Source: Oscillospiraceae bacterium (GTDB lineage Bacteria; Bacillota; Clostridia; Oscillospirales; Ruminococcaceae). From it: a stretch of DNA of 64,000 nucleotides. Shown piece by piece: positions 31,844 through 41,173 of the stretch (positions are counted from its first letter, which is position 1; each line of letters opens with the position of its first letter). The position numbers and the translations under genes are program-made. The DNA lies in assembly GCA_017432285.1 (NCBI GenBank), contig JAFRJM010000008.1, positions 44,153 through 108,152 of the forward strand, given 5' to 3'. The notes below the pieces were generated by a model, which was not told where the DNA came from, made no database searches, and was given only the letters and a program-made list of their open reading frames with translations.

Positions 31844-33172
31844 ATGGCATTAAAAGGATTGGACATTTTCAAACTTACACCTAAAACCAACTGCAAAGAA
31901 TGCGGAAATCCCACCTGTATGGCATTCGCCATGAAAGTAGCTCAGGGAGCTATTCCAATTGAAAAATGCCCGCACATGTCTGCTGAAGCTCTTGCTACCC
32001 TTTCAGAAGCAACAGCCCCACCAATGAAATCTCTTAAGGTCGGCACCGGTGCTGCCGAGCACACTCTTGGCGGTGAGACGGTCCTCCATCGTCATGAGAA
32101 GACCTTTGTTTCCGAGAACCTTTTCGCCGTTTCTGTCAGCGCTGACAGCATAGATGCGAAACTTCCCGAGATCGAGAAAGTGGATTATGAGCGAATCGGC
32201 GAGCGCATGTATGTAGAAGCCCTGAACCTTGAGTACACAGACAAGGATTCATATGTACAGCTTGTGGAGAAGGCTAAGGGAAAAGGCCGTCTCCTCATCC
32301 TCGATGTAAAAGATGCTGAAGCAGCAGAAGCTGCCTTAGAGGTCTGCGCTTCTGAAAAGCCCGTTCTAAACGGTGCTACACCTGAAAACTATGCACAGTT
32401 CGTCGAGATAGCCAAGAAACACAGTGTCGTATTGGGCATCAGCGCATCGGATCTTGATTCTCTGCATGACACAGTTGCAGCAGTCGAGGGGTTAGGCTAT
32501 AAAGATCTCGTTCTCGATGTAACAGGCCCTACGGTAAAGGATACTTTCTCCAACGCAGTACAGGTCCGCAGAGCCGCACTGAAAGACGGAGACAGAACAT
32601 TTGGCTATCCGTCCATCGTCAATTTGAAGAAGATAGCTGAAGGAGACTTGCATAAACAGACTGCTCTGGCGACCCTGTTTGTCATCAAATATGGTTCCAT
32701 CATTATCATGGAAGGCATGTCATATGCGCAGGCTCTTCCGCTGTATGGCTTGAGGCAGAACATCTTCACCGATCCTCAAAAACCGATGAAAGTCGCACCC
32801 GGTCTATATCCGATCAACAAAGCTGACGAGAACAGCGTATGTGCAACGACTGTTGACTTCGCCCTTACCTACTTCGTAGTTTCCGGCGAGATGGAACGCA
32901 GCGGAGTGCCAATCAACCTCCTTATTTCTGATGCGGGCGGTTACTCAGTTCTTACCGCATGGGCTGCCGGAAAATTCAGTGCAGGCAGCATAGCCAAGTT
33001 CATCAAGGAGAACGACATCGAGAACAAGATCAAGAACCGCACATTGATCATCCCCGGAAAAGTCGCTGTCCTCAAAGGTGAACTTGAAGAGAGACTTCCG
33101 GAGTGGACCATCGTCGTAGCTCCGAACGAAGCAACAAATCTGGTAAAATTCTTAAAAGAATTAAACGTATAA
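31844..33172 (+). CDS. acsC: CODH/ACS corrinoid iron-sulfur protein, large (gamma) subunit
   Basis: 442 residues. N-terminal 4Fe-4S domain with Cys17, Cys20, Cys25 and Cys42 (TNCKECGNPTCMAF...EKCP), central TIM barrel, and a C-terminal B12-binding domain (VVSGEMERSGVPINLLISDAGGYSVLTAWAAG). It holds the cobamide that accepts methyl from AcsE and passes it to acetyl-CoA synthase; the cluster helps reduce cobalt. 15 bases after acsD with AAAGGAGG. Confidence 0.95.
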   Translation: MALKGLDIFKLTPKTNCKECGNPTCMAFAMKVAQGAIPIEKCPHMSAEALATLSEATAPPMKSLKVGTGAAEHTLGGETVLHRHEKTFVSENLFAVSVSADSIDAKLPEIEKVDYERIGERMYVEALNLEYTDKDSYVQLVEKAKGKGRLLILDVKDAEAAEAALEVCASEKPVLNGATPENYAQFVEIAKKHSVVLGISASDLDSLHDTVAAVEGLGYKDLVLDVTGPTVKDTFSNAVQVRRAALKDGDRTFGYPSIVNLKKIAEGDLHKQTALATLFVIKYGSIIIMEGMSYAQALPLYGLRQNIFTDPQKPMKVAPGLYPINKADENSVCATTVDFALTYFVVSGEMERSGVPINLLISDAGGYSVLTAWAAGKFSAGSIAKFIKENDIENKIKNRTLIIPGKVAVLKGELEERLPEWTIVVAPNEATNLVKFLKELNV

Positions 33173-33184
33173 AGGAGAACAGTC

Positions 33185-33970
33185 ATGGGCAAATTCGTTA
33201 TCATCGGTGAGCGCATTCACTGCATTTCACCAATCATCAAAAAGGCTATGGAAGAAATGAATCCTGATCCCATTATCAAAAGAGCAAAGGATCAGATAGC
33301 CGCAGGGGCCACCTATATCGATGTTAACATCGGACCTGCTGAGAAGAACGGACCCGAACTCATGAAATGGGCTGTTCAGACCATTCAGGAAGCATGCGAC
33401 AACGTTCCTCTGGCTCTGGATACCGCAAACCGTGCAGCTATTGAAGCCGGTATCTCGGTATATAACCGCTCAAAAGGCAAACCGATCGTCAACTCCGCCG
33501 ACGCAGGCGACAGGATCGAGAACGTCGATCTTGCAGCCGCCAACGATGCCATCGTCATCGCTCTCTGCTCAAAGGCAGGCGTTCCTGCTGACAATGACGA
33601 ACGCATGACCTACTGCCAGGAGCTTCTCGAGCGCGGCATGAATGCCGGAATGGATCCGGAAGACATGTGGTTCGACCCGCTGTTCCTTGTCATCAAGGGC
33701 ATGCAGGACAAGCAGATGGATGTTCTGGACTTCGTCGGCCAGCTCTCAGATATGGGCCTCAATTCTACCGGCGGACTCTCCAACGTTTCCAACGGCACAC
33801 CGAAGCACATCCGTCCAATCCTTGACAGCGCTACCGTCGCTATGGCAATGTGCAAAGGCCTTACATCCGCTATCATGAACCCCTGCGACACAAGACTGGT
33901 CGAAACGATCAAAGCAGCGGATATTATCAAGAACAATTTCCTGTATGCTGACTCCTTCCTGGAGCTCTAA
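33185..33970 (+). CDS. acsE: Methyl-THF:corrinoid iron-sulfur protein methyltransferase
   Basis: 261 residues, same length as the family. Pterin-binding barrel: FVIIGERIHCISPIIKKAM, AAGATYIDVNIGPAEKNGPELM, VPLALDTANRAAI, KPIVNSADAGDR, and STGGLSNVSNGTP with the conserved Asn. Transfers the methyl group from methyl-tetrahydrofolate to the CFeSP (AcsCD). Twelve bases after acsC. Confidence 0.95.
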   Translation: MGKFVIIGERIHCISPIIKKAMEEMNPDPIIKRAKDQIAAGATYIDVNIGPAEKNGPELMKWAVQTIQEACDNVPLALDTANRAAIEAGISVYNRSKGKPIVNSADAGDRIENVDLAAANDAIVIALCSKAGVPADNDERMTYCQELLERGMNAGMDPEDMWFDPLFLVIKGMQDKQMDVLDFVGQLSDMGLNSTGGLSNVSNGTPKHIRPILDSATVAMAMCKGLTSAIMNPCDTRLVETIKAADIIKNNFLYADSFLEL

Positions 33971-34005
33971 ATATATACATAAATCTTAAGAGAGGAAAAA
34001 ATAAT

Positions 34006-36147
34006 ATGAGCGTTTTAACAGATCTTATTTACGGCGGCTCTAATGCGGTAGCTGGCCTTACCGAAGGCGCGGTAAACGACGCGATCGCCAAATACGGAGC
34101 GGATAAGCCCGTAACCATGCCCGGCACGGCATACTTCCTCCCCACTATCTACGCTGCAACAGGCGTTAAGGTGGAGAAACTTGGTGACCTGCCTGCCTGC
34201 GTGGGAGTACTGAAATCCCTTATTACAAACCAAGAAGATCTCGGTCAGGCTCTTAATGCCGGCCTCGCAACAGCAGTTGGTGCTGAGATTCTCGAAGCAC
34301 TGAAATATGTTGAAAGCGCAGATCCGTATGCAGACGAACCCGGAATCGGATTCGTACCGGACCCAATCATCAGGTCTCTCGGTGTTCCGCTGGTTACCGG
34401 AGACATCCCAGGCGTTGCTGTCGTTCTCGGCGAAGCAGAGAATCCGGATGATGTAGCTGCTGTAGTCAGAGACTATCAGGACAAAGGTCTTCTGACATTC
34501 CTCGTCGGCAATGTCATCGACCAGATCCTTGAAAAGAACGTCAAAGTCGGTCTTGAATACCGTGTTATCCCGCTCGGACATGCAGTCACCGCTGTCATCC
34601 ACGTTGTGACCGTTGCCGTCCGTGCAGCCCTTATCTTCGGCGGACTGACCCCCGGCGATCTTCCCGGACTTCTTGCATATACCAAAGACAGAGTTCCTGC
34701 ATTCGTCAACACCTTCGGTGCTCTTGACAGCGTAGTGGTGTCTGCCGGTGCAGGCGCTATCGCTCTCGGTTTCCCGGTAATCGTTGACATCGATCTGGGC
34801 GAAAATCAGGTCCCAGGTGCATTGGTATCCGTACTTGATCATTCCGAGACAGTAAAGACCTCTCTCGAGCTTCGCAACATCAAGGTCAAGGCAAAGGCCG
34901 TTTCCCTTCCGGTAGGATTCGCCTCCGCTTTCGAGGGTGAGATCATCCGCAGACCCAACACCTATGTCGAGTTTGACTCTGACCACAACCCGACTTGCGA
35001 GCTCCTCACCATGGTTGATAATCCTGATGAGATCGAAGACCATAAGATCGAGCTCATCGGACCTGAAGTCCCCGAAGGACTGACAGAGCTTCTCCGCCTC
35101 CCCCTTGCCACCAGAGTCAAGGTGTACGGCGCAAAGATGCAGAAAGACTTCGAGTCTGTTATTGAGAGAAGAATCCATACATGGTTCAACTATATTGAAG
35201 GTGTCATGCACACTGGACAGAGAAACCTGTTCCGTATCCGTATAAGCAAGGATACTTTCAACGCCGGATTCCGCCTCCGCGATCTTGGTGAAGTTCTCTA
35301 CAGCATGATCATGGATGAGTTCGGAAACGTCGTCGACAAATGCCAGGTAGCTCTTATCACAGACAAAGCACTGGTTGAAAAGATGCTCGAAGAAGAAGGT
35401 ATGCCAACATATCGTTTCCGCGATAACAGGCTCTCTTCTCTCAGTGATGAGAGCGTTGACCAGTTCTACACCTGCATTCTGTGCCAGAGCTTCGCTCCTG
35501 CACACTGCTGCGTTGTTACCCCTGAGCGTCTCGGACTCTGCGGTGCAGTTTCCTGGCTTGATGCTAAGGCTACCTATGAGCTGAATGCCACTGGCCCGTC
35601 CCAGCCGATCCCGAAGGAAGGTCTTCTCGATGAGAGACTCGGAAGATATGAGGCTGTAAACCAGGCAGTCGGTATGGCAACACACGGCGCAGTAGAAAAT
35701 GTTACCCTTTACTCCCTGATCGAGGATCCAATGACCAGCTGCGGCTGCTTCGAGTGCATCTGCGGTATTGAGCCGTTCTCCAACGGTGTTGTCATCGTCA
35801 ACCGTGAGTATTCCGGTATGACCCCGACAGGTATGACTTTCGGCGAGCTGGCCTCCATGACCGGCGGCGGCGTACAGACCCCAGGATTCATGGGACACGG
35901 CCGTCACTTCATCGCCTCCAAGAAGTTCATCAGCGCTGAAGGCGGCACAGCCCGTATCGTCTGGATGCCCAAAGAGCTGAAAGAGGACCTCAGAACCCGT
36001 CTGAACAAGACAGCAAAAGAGACCCTCGGCATTGATGATTTCGTAGATATGATCGGTGACGAGACCATTGCAACCGATCCGGAAGCCCTGCTTGAGTTCC
36101 TGACCGAAAAAGGCCACCCGGCACTGAGCATGGATCCGATCATGTAA
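34006..36147 (+). CDS. acsB: Acetyl-CoA synthase (CO-methylating), full length
   Basis: 713 residues, close to the 729 of the Moorella enzyme, including the N-terminal CODH-contact domain that archaeal homologues lack. A-cluster ligands match exactly in spacing: cubane Cys490, Cys493, Cys502, Cys512 (CX2CX8CX9C) and the distal nickel site CGC, Cys579 and Cys581. It joins methyl, CO and CoA to acetyl-CoA. The full-length N-terminal domain implies a partner CODH (AcsA), which is not encoded in this window. A 718-codon open frame lies antisense but is a codon-bias shadow. Confidence 0.97.
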   Translation: MSVLTDLIYGGSNAVAGLTEGAVNDAIAKYGADKPVTMPGTAYFLPTIYAATGVKVEKLGDLPACVGVLKSLITNQEDLGQALNAGLATAVGAEILEALKYVESADPYADEPGIGFVPDPIIRSLGVPLVTGDIPGVAVVLGEAENPDDVAAVVRDYQDKGLLTFLVGNVIDQILEKNVKVGLEYRVIPLGHAVTAVIHVVTVAVRAALIFGGLTPGDLPGLLAYTKDRVPAFVNTFGALDSVVVSAGAGAIALGFPVIVDIDLGENQVPGALVSVLDHSETVKTSLELRNIKVKAKAVSLPVGFASAFEGEIIRRPNTYVEFDSDHNPTCELLTMVDNPDEIEDHKIELIGPEVPEGLTELLRLPLATRVKVYGAKMQKDFESVIERRIHTWFNYIEGVMHTGQRNLFRIRISKDTFNAGFRLRDLGEVLYSMIMDEFGNVVDKCQVALITDKALVEKMLEEEGMPTYRFRDNRLSSLSDESVDQFYTCILCQSFAPAHCCVVTPERLGLCGAVSWLDAKATYELNATGPSQPIPKEGLLDERLGRYEAVNQAVGMATHGAVENVTLYSLIEDPMTSCGCFECICGIEPFSNGVVIVNREYSGMTPTGMTFGELASMTGGGVQTPGFMGHGRHFIASKKFISAEGGTARIVWMPKELKEDLRTRLNKTAKETLGIDDFVDMIGDETIATDPEALLEFLTEKGHPALSMDPIM

Positions 36148-36163
36148 TATATCACTAACATCA

Positions 36164-36192
36164 AACATCACCGGGAATCTCCCGGTGATGTT
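36164..36192 (+). other. Perfect hairpin between acsB and the corrinoid activator gene
   Basis: 13-bp perfect stem (AACATCACCGGGA and its complement) with a three-base loop, ending just before the ribosome site TAGGAG of the activator gene (start 36208). No T-run. It is probably a partial attenuator or mRNA-stabilising element that lowers activator levels relative to AcsB (inference). Compare 27389-27417, in the same place relative to the other activator gene. Confidence 0.6.
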
Positions 36193-36207
36193 CTTGTAGG
36201 AGTTAAT

Positions 36208-37881
36208 ATGTTCACGCTTACTTTTAAAGTTGAAAATCAGCCGCTTGACATCAAGTGTCAGGTCGATGCGGGAGAAAACGTGCTGAGAGCAGCTCAGCGC
36301 GCAGGAATCGAGATAGATGCTCCCTGCGCAGGAAACGGCACCTGCGGCAAATGCAGGGTAAGGCTTATCTCAGGTGCGCTTGAAATGCAGCCGAATCCGC
36401 GTCTTCCCTATATCGATTATGAGGAAATGTGGAGACTCGCCTGTCAAAGCAAGGTGATAGGAGATGCCGTCGTATGGGTGCCTGCAACAGCCAGCGCATT
36501 CAAGCAAGATATCGCCACTGCTGACCTCTCCAGCCCGGAAGAACTTGCGAGATATGAACATGCCATACAGGGGATCTTTTCTTCTGGCTTATCTCCTTCT
36601 TCCAGCGAAAGCTGCGGTATAGCCATAGATATCGGCACAACGACAGTTGCGGCTGCCCTTCTGGATCTGAAGACCTGTAAGGTCCTTTCCAAAGCCAGCC
36701 GAGGCAACGGCCAGATACGTTACGGTGCCGATGTCATCAACAGGATAATCCAGCAGATGAAACCGGGCGGAAAGGAAAGGCTCCAGAAAGCAGTTAGAGA
36801 AGAAACCATCATTCCCATAATGCAGACGCTCTTAAAGGACAGCGGGAAATCCGCATCAGATATATCGCGCATCGTAATCGCCGGCAACACAACGATGGAG
36901 CATCTGTTTATCGGCGCAGACGGCGATTCCATACGGCTCGAACCATATGTCCCTGAGTTCCTTGAACTGACCGGTGTAGATGCGAACAGAGCCGGTTTGC
37001 CGGTACCCCCGGATTCCCCGGTGATATTCGCGCCAAACGTAGGAAGCTATGTCGGAGGCGACATCACTGCCGGTGTCCTGGATACTCTGATGTGGAACTC
37101 CGACCTTATGACACTGTTTATAGACCTTGGCACAAACGGTGAGCTGGTCTTCGGAAACAGCGAATATATGCTCTGCTGTGCATGTTCCGCAGGCCCTGCC
37201 TTTGAAGGCGGCGATATCAGCTGCGGTATGCGCGCTACTACAGGCGCAATCGACAGTGTCTATATTAACGAAGATACGCTGGAACCTGAATATACTCTTA
37301 TATCCGGCGAAAAGCCTCTCGGCCTCTGCGGAAGCGGACTGATAGATATCATCAGTGAACTGTTCCGCACCGGTGCTGTGAACTCTAAAGGCAAATTCGT
37401 CAGGGAATCTCCCAGGATCCGCTATGACGAATACGGCGGCAACTATATCGTTGCATTTGCGTCGGAAAGCGGTACCGGAAAAGATATCGAGCTGAATGAA
37501 GGCGACCTTGATAACTTCATTCGCGCAAAAGCTGCCATCTTCTCGGCTATCCGCACTATGCTGAAGTCTCTGGCCATGAGCGTTGATGACATAGATAGAG
37601 TCATCATTGCCGGCGGTATCGGAAGCGGTATAAATATTGAAAAAGCTATCAGCATAGGCATGCTACCGATGATACCTACTGATAAGTATTCCTATATAGG
37701 CAACTCCTCCCTGACAGGAGCCTGCGCAATGCTTCTTTCAGATGAAGCGGTGGAAAAGGTCTTTGATATAGGCAGAAACATGACATATATCGAGCTCTCC
37801 ACTGAACCAGGCTATATGGACGAGTTCCTGGCAGCCTGCTTCCTGCCACATACCGATCACAGACTGTTCGAACAAACCTGA
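36208..37881 (+). CDS. acsV: Reductive activator of CoFeSP (RACo)
   Basis: 557 residues. N-terminal 2Fe-2S domain (Cys40, Cys46, Cys49, Cys79; APCAGNGTCGKC and RLACQS), linker, then the ASKHA ATPase (DUF4445): IAIDIGTTTVAAALLDL, NGQIRYGADVINRI, VIAGNTTMEHLFIG, FIDLGTNGELVFG, CGSGLIDIISE, VIIAGGIGSGINIEKAI. It re-reduces Co(II)-CFeSP to Co(I) with ATP, so it repairs AcsCD after accidental oxidation. It lies right after acsB. About 35-40 percent alike by eye to the activator at 25884-27365. Confidence 0.92.
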   Translation: MFTLTFKVENQPLDIKCQVDAGENVLRAAQRAGIEIDAPCAGNGTCGKCRVRLISGALEMQPNPRLPYIDYEEMWRLACQSKVIGDAVVWVPATASAFKQDIATADLSSPEELARYEHAIQGIFSSGLSPSSSESCGIAIDIGTTTVAAALLDLKTCKVLSKASRGNGQIRYGADVINRIIQQMKPGGKERLQKAVREETIIPIMQTLLKDSGKSASDISRIVIAGNTTMEHLFIGADGDSIRLEPYVPEFLELTGVDANRAGLPVPPDSPVIFAPNVGSYVGGDITAGVLDTLMWNSDLMTLFIDLGTNGELVFGNSEYMLCCACSAGPAFEGGDISCGMRATTGAIDSVYINEDTLEPEYTLISGEKPLGLCGSGLIDIISELFRTGAVNSKGKFVRESPRIRYDEYGGNYIVAFASESGTGKDIELNEGDLDNFIRAKAAIFSAIRTMLKSLAMSVDDIDRVIIAGGIGSGINIEKAISIGMLPMIPTDKYSYIGNSSLTGACAMLLSDEAVEKVFDIGRNMTYIELSTEPGYMDEFLAACFLPHTDHRLFEQT

Positions 37882-37895
37882 AGAAAGGGCTACTG

Positions 37896-38504
37896 ATGGA
37901 AGTCGTAAATAACAAAACCGAAAATCCGCTGAAATATTACAGGGAAAAAGCAACCGAATTCGATCCGCAAACGCTCTCCCTGAAAAGCGGAGTCCCCTTT
38001 GACGGAAAGGAATTCCATCTGACCATATTGAACAGACCTGTCAGTATGGAATGGCCAGAGCTCATCTGCCGGTATGAAGACGACGGAAATGAGACCGGAA
38101 GCGCTTACATCATCCTGATGGCCCGTCTTATCATGTACGGTGTGCTGTCCCCGGGAAACGGAAAGATGCTTTCCTATATGGAGATCCCATGGGGTGCTCA
38201 CTATTACAAAGCTTTCAAAGGAAGATGTCTGGACCGTTTGGCAAGAACATACGGGCAGAACGCAAAAAAGCTTGCCGCTGACGCATCAGCGTTTGGAGCT
38301 TCAGAAGTCTCCGGAGGAGATTGTTCGATAGAATTTGATTTCATTCCAGGCTTAACTGTACGGGCAACAGTATGGGAAGGCGACGAGGAATTTCCAGCAA
38401 ACTCCCAGATCCTATTCTCGGACAGTTTCCTGCTGGCATTTTCTGCTGAGGAAATTGCAGTCGTCGGCGATACTTTTATGAATGCGCTAAAGGGTCGCTG
38501 GTGA
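37896..38504 (+). CDS. DUF3786 protein associated with CODH/ACS
   Basis: 202 residues. Features typical of DUF3786: NPLKYYREKATEFDP, VPFDGKEFHLTILNRPVSM, ILMARLIMYG, and near the end ATVWEGDEEFPANSQILFSDSF. Members of this family often occur beside CODH/ACS or corrinoid activation genes; their biochemical role is not known. It starts 14 bases after the activator gene and ends the operon before a strong terminator. Confidence 0.78.
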   Translation: MEVVNNKTENPLKYYREKATEFDPQTLSLKSGVPFDGKEFHLTILNRPVSMEWPELICRYEDDGNETGSAYIILMARLIMYGVLSPGNGKMLSYMEIPWGAHYYKAFKGRCLDRLARTYGQNAKKLAADASAFGASEVSGGDCSIEFDFIPGLTVRATVWEGDEEFPANSQILFSDSFLLAFSAEEIAVVGDTFMNALKGRW

Positions 38505-38518
38505 ATGATTTGAACCTA

Positions 38519-38549
38519 AAAAACCGGTCCAAATGGACCGGTTTTTTGT
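38519..38549 (+). terminator. Terminator of the acs operon
   Basis: Stem ACCGGTCC / GGACCGGT with a four-base AAAT loop, flanked by A-run and followed by TTTTTTG on the plus strand, 15 bases after the DUF3786 stop. The A-run/T-run pair also allows use from the minus strand. Confidence 0.9.
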
Positions 38550-38563
38550 TTTAAGTAAAAATC

Positions 38564-39067
38564 TTAACTAATCTTTGAGTAGATCAGCAGCATATTTATA
38601 AGGAATGCTCCCTGCGCGACTGTATTGCAGCTCTGCTCTATCCAGTTCGCTTTAGCCTCAGCTGAGTCCAGCTTGCGCCCGCACATTACCATTGCCGCTG
38701 TTCCCGCGAAATACAATAAAAGAAATAGGATAGGCGCTGGTTTGAGCGCTGCGTTCCAGAAAGTTTGCATGTTCCTGGTAAAACAGGCAACAACAAACCC
38801 TATCAGGACAAGCATAAGACCTGCCGGCAGTCCGATACGCATCTGCACAAAAAGAGGCCAGATGTTCTTCTTTTTAACTACTACGATGATCTTCCACAGC
38901 ACCTTCAGTGTTCCGGAGATGAAGCTTACCAGACCGCCGAGAAGAACGAGAACGCTTCCCGTCATCTTCCATAACAGGTAGCAAGCTACTCCGAAAAACA
39001 GGACAGGTACAAAATCGTACAAAGCCAATCCCATGGTGTAGTTTTCCGGCACGGTATCCTTATTCAT
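38564..39067 (-). CDS. Multi-pass membrane protein of unknown function
   Basis: 167 residues with five hydrophobic segments (FVPVLFFGVACYLLW, SVLVLLGGLVSFISG, GLPAGLMLVLIGFVVACF, PILFLLLYFAGTAAMVMC, AQGAFLINMLLIYSKIS). No motif or family recognised. Converges on the acs operon terminator and stands alone. AAGGA lies eight bases before the ATG. Confidence 0.65.
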   Translation of the reverse strand: MNKDTVPENYTMGLALYDFVPVLFFGVACYLLWKMTGSVLVLLGGLVSFISGTLKVLWKIIVVVKKKNIWPLFVQMRIGLPAGLMLVLIGFVVACFTRNMQTFWNAALKPAPILFLLLYFAGTAAMVMCGRKLDSAEAKANWIEQSCNTVAQGAFLINMLLIYSKIS

Positions 39068-39207
39068 CAGTTTGTTCCTTCTTTTCTGTAAGATTTACGC
39101 CATATTGTTGTTGAATTCATCATATTCCATATCTAGCTTTGATTTCAATCCTGTATCTTTTTTTCAGCGGGAGTCTCGCTGTTCCTCTGCCGTGTTCCAA
39201 TACCATG

Positions 39208-39241
39208 CTCTCTATTTTTGTTGTACAATTCTGATAGAGAG
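39208..39241 (+). promoter_or_regulatory. Concentric dyad, probable operator of the esterase/MoaF-like operon
   Basis: Outer arms CTCTCTAT (39208-39215) and ATAGAGAG (39234-39241) share the same centre as an inner palindrome TTGTACAA (39221-39228). Such nested symmetry is typical of a dimeric regulator site. It lies about 75-105 bases upstream of the esterase start at 39315. No regulator gene is nearby. Confidence 0.5.
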
Positions 39242-39314
39242 TAGAGCACATTAAATCTATACATTCTCAATGCTACCCCAGAAAAAACAACATATTTACA
39301 ATGGAGGAACGCTC

Positions 39315-41165
39315 ATGCTGAATTACTGGAACCGGCAAGATAACCCTGCTACATTCGAGACGCTTGAAGAGGTCCGCGCGCATGCGCCTGGTGTCACTTC
39401 TAAATTGTCCGGCGCTCATCGTTTTAAACAGATCCTCAACCCTGTTTTTGAAGATTTCCCGAATGACATCGCATATTTCTACCGTTCTCCCAATATCTAC
39501 GGCGCTGAGACCGGTGCAAGAAACAATACAACGTTCATAGTCTTTGCGCCTCACAGGCTTGAGACCAAAGAGGAAGGCAAAGCATATCTGGAAGATCTCG
39601 GTCTGATAAAGCTGATCGATGAAGCTATCGGAACGATAATCCTTCAGATGCCCGAAAAAGCAGAAGGTTACACTGAGAACGATCTTCAGTACAGCTACAC
39701 CCTGTATAATGCACTTCTCAGCCAGAAAGCCTTTATCGAGATCGACGGCGAACGTTGTGTTCCCGCAGAAAGTGAATATTGTGGTGGATACGGCAAGACC
39801 TATATGTTCGGTGTGGATGAAGCCGCTACCTTCATGAACAACTTCGTTGCTGGTTCTCGCGAAGAACTGATCGGCCGTATTGCAGGATATTTCACCTACG
39901 GTGGCGAGATGTCCGAAGAAGTAGCTGTCAGCCTGTATGTCCCCGCATTCATAGTCAACGGCACATCGACCGAGATCCGCAAATTCCGTGAAGCAAATGG
40001 AACAGATGCATACGGACTCGCCGACGGTATATCCCGTTTCTTCAATCAGGAGCTTCCTATCCGTGAAGTCCGGACTGCTGAAGATAAGACCGGCAACGTC
40101 GCATGGTGGGTAGAAAAGGCTTTCCGCAGCATGTTCATTTTCATTCAGCGGTCTGCCAATGTTCAGACCAAATACCTCGAGCCGCGCGTGACTAACTGCT
40201 ATCAGGGTTACGTTCCAGCTCCTTCAATAACCCGCTTCGCACTCTCCCGCCGCAATCCCGTCTTCAACGACCGGACCGTCATCGGAGACCTTCAGGTGAC
40301 TTTCGTCAGAGATTCCAAGACTTTCAGTGATGAAAAGAGTCCCGGCGGGCTCATGTCTGAACCTGGCGATTATCTTGACACCTGGTATGAGGTGCTCCCA
40401 CAGGATGTTCTCAATAACACAGCTCCCGAACATAGCGTACCTCTTTTGCTTGCGAATCACGGCGGCGGTGACGATGTGCTTATGTTCCTTGACGAGACTG
40501 GCATTCTGCTGACAGCTGGAGAACAGCATTTCGCTATTGCAGCACCGATGCACAGCGGTCTGACTATCATAGGCGGAGAACTTCTTCCTCGATTTGCAAA
40601 ATACATCCTGGCTAAATATCCCGCACTCGACCCCGAACGCGTATGGGTCACCGGATACTCAATGGGAGGCTGGGCGACATATCACTGCATAGCGCATCAT
40701 CCTGAAGTTTTTGCTGCTGCCGCTCCGATGGCGATGCCGCTGCGGGATCTGCCGGATTCAGCTGAAGAACTATACAAAACGATCGATATGCCGGCGATGC
40801 TCCTCTCCTCCACATATGACTTTGCAGCATGGGATTCCGAGAACAACCACCTGAACGAAGGCGGACGTGATTTCCTGCAAACCTACTGCAAATTCAACGA
40901 GATCGATCCTGTCGACGAATTCGACTATGTCAGATACCCTGTGATCGGCCGTCCGTTCGACTCTCTGCAGATCACAACTGTCAACGGCGAATGGCGCAAC
41001 GCTGAGTGGCTTATCAAGAACGAAAAAGGTGTTCCTATGATCGGCCTGAATGTTACTGAATATCTTATGCACTCGCTGTGGCCTGGATACGGCGATATCG
41101 CTTTCAATTTCCTGAAGCATTACCGTCGTGACCAGAAGACCCTAGAGACCATTTATACGGAATAG
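39315..41165 (+). CDS. Two-part alpha/beta-hydrolase esterase (PHB depolymerase/CE1-like C-terminus)
   Basis: 616 residues from the ATG at 39315 with GGAGG seven bases upstream; a reading from 39270 has no ribosome site. The C-terminal part (about 330-616) is an esterase of the polyhydroxybutyrate depolymerase/feruloyl esterase type: PLLLANHGGGDDVLMFLDETG (oxyanion region), GYSMGGWATYH with Ser449 as nucleophile, and a likely His in YLMHSLWPGYG. The N-terminal 330 residues show no recognised domain. No signal peptide. First gene of an operon with two MoaF-like proteins. The substrate is unknown; a phenolic ester is a guess from context. Confidence 0.72.
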   Translation: MLNYWNRQDNPATFETLEEVRAHAPGVTSKLSGAHRFKQILNPVFEDFPNDIAYFYRSPNIYGAETGARNNTTFIVFAPHRLETKEEGKAYLEDLGLIKLIDEAIGTIILQMPEKAEGYTENDLQYSYTLYNALLSQKAFIEIDGERCVPAESEYCGGYGKTYMFGVDEAATFMNNFVAGSREELIGRIAGYFTYGGEMSEEVAVSLYVPAFIVNGTSTEIRKFREANGTDAYGLADGISRFFNQELPIREVRTAEDKTGNVAWWVEKAFRSMFIFIQRSANVQTKYLEPRVTNCYQGYVPAPSITRFALSRRNPVFNDRTVIGDLQVTFVRDSKTFSDEKSPGGLMSEPGDYLDTWYEVLPQDVLNNTAPEHSVPLLLANHGGGDDVLMFLDETGILLTAGEQHFAIAAPMHSGLTIIGGELLPRFAKYILAKYPALDPERVWVTGYSMGGWATYHCIAHHPEVFAAAAPMAMPLRDLPDSAEELYKTIDMPAMLLSSTYDFAAWDSENNHLNEGGRDFLQTYCKFNEIDPVDEFDYVRYPVIGRPFDSLQITTVNGEWRNAEWLIKNEKGVPMIGLNVTEYLMHSLWPGYGDIAFNFLKHYRRDQKTLETIYTE

Positions 41166-41173
41166 GTGATACC

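Noticed and set aside
34015-36171. A 718-codon open frame on the minus strand covering all of acsB.
   Set aside because: It is antisense to acsB, whose cysteine spacing proves the plus frame. The antisense frame has no family features or ribosome site and results from codon bias.
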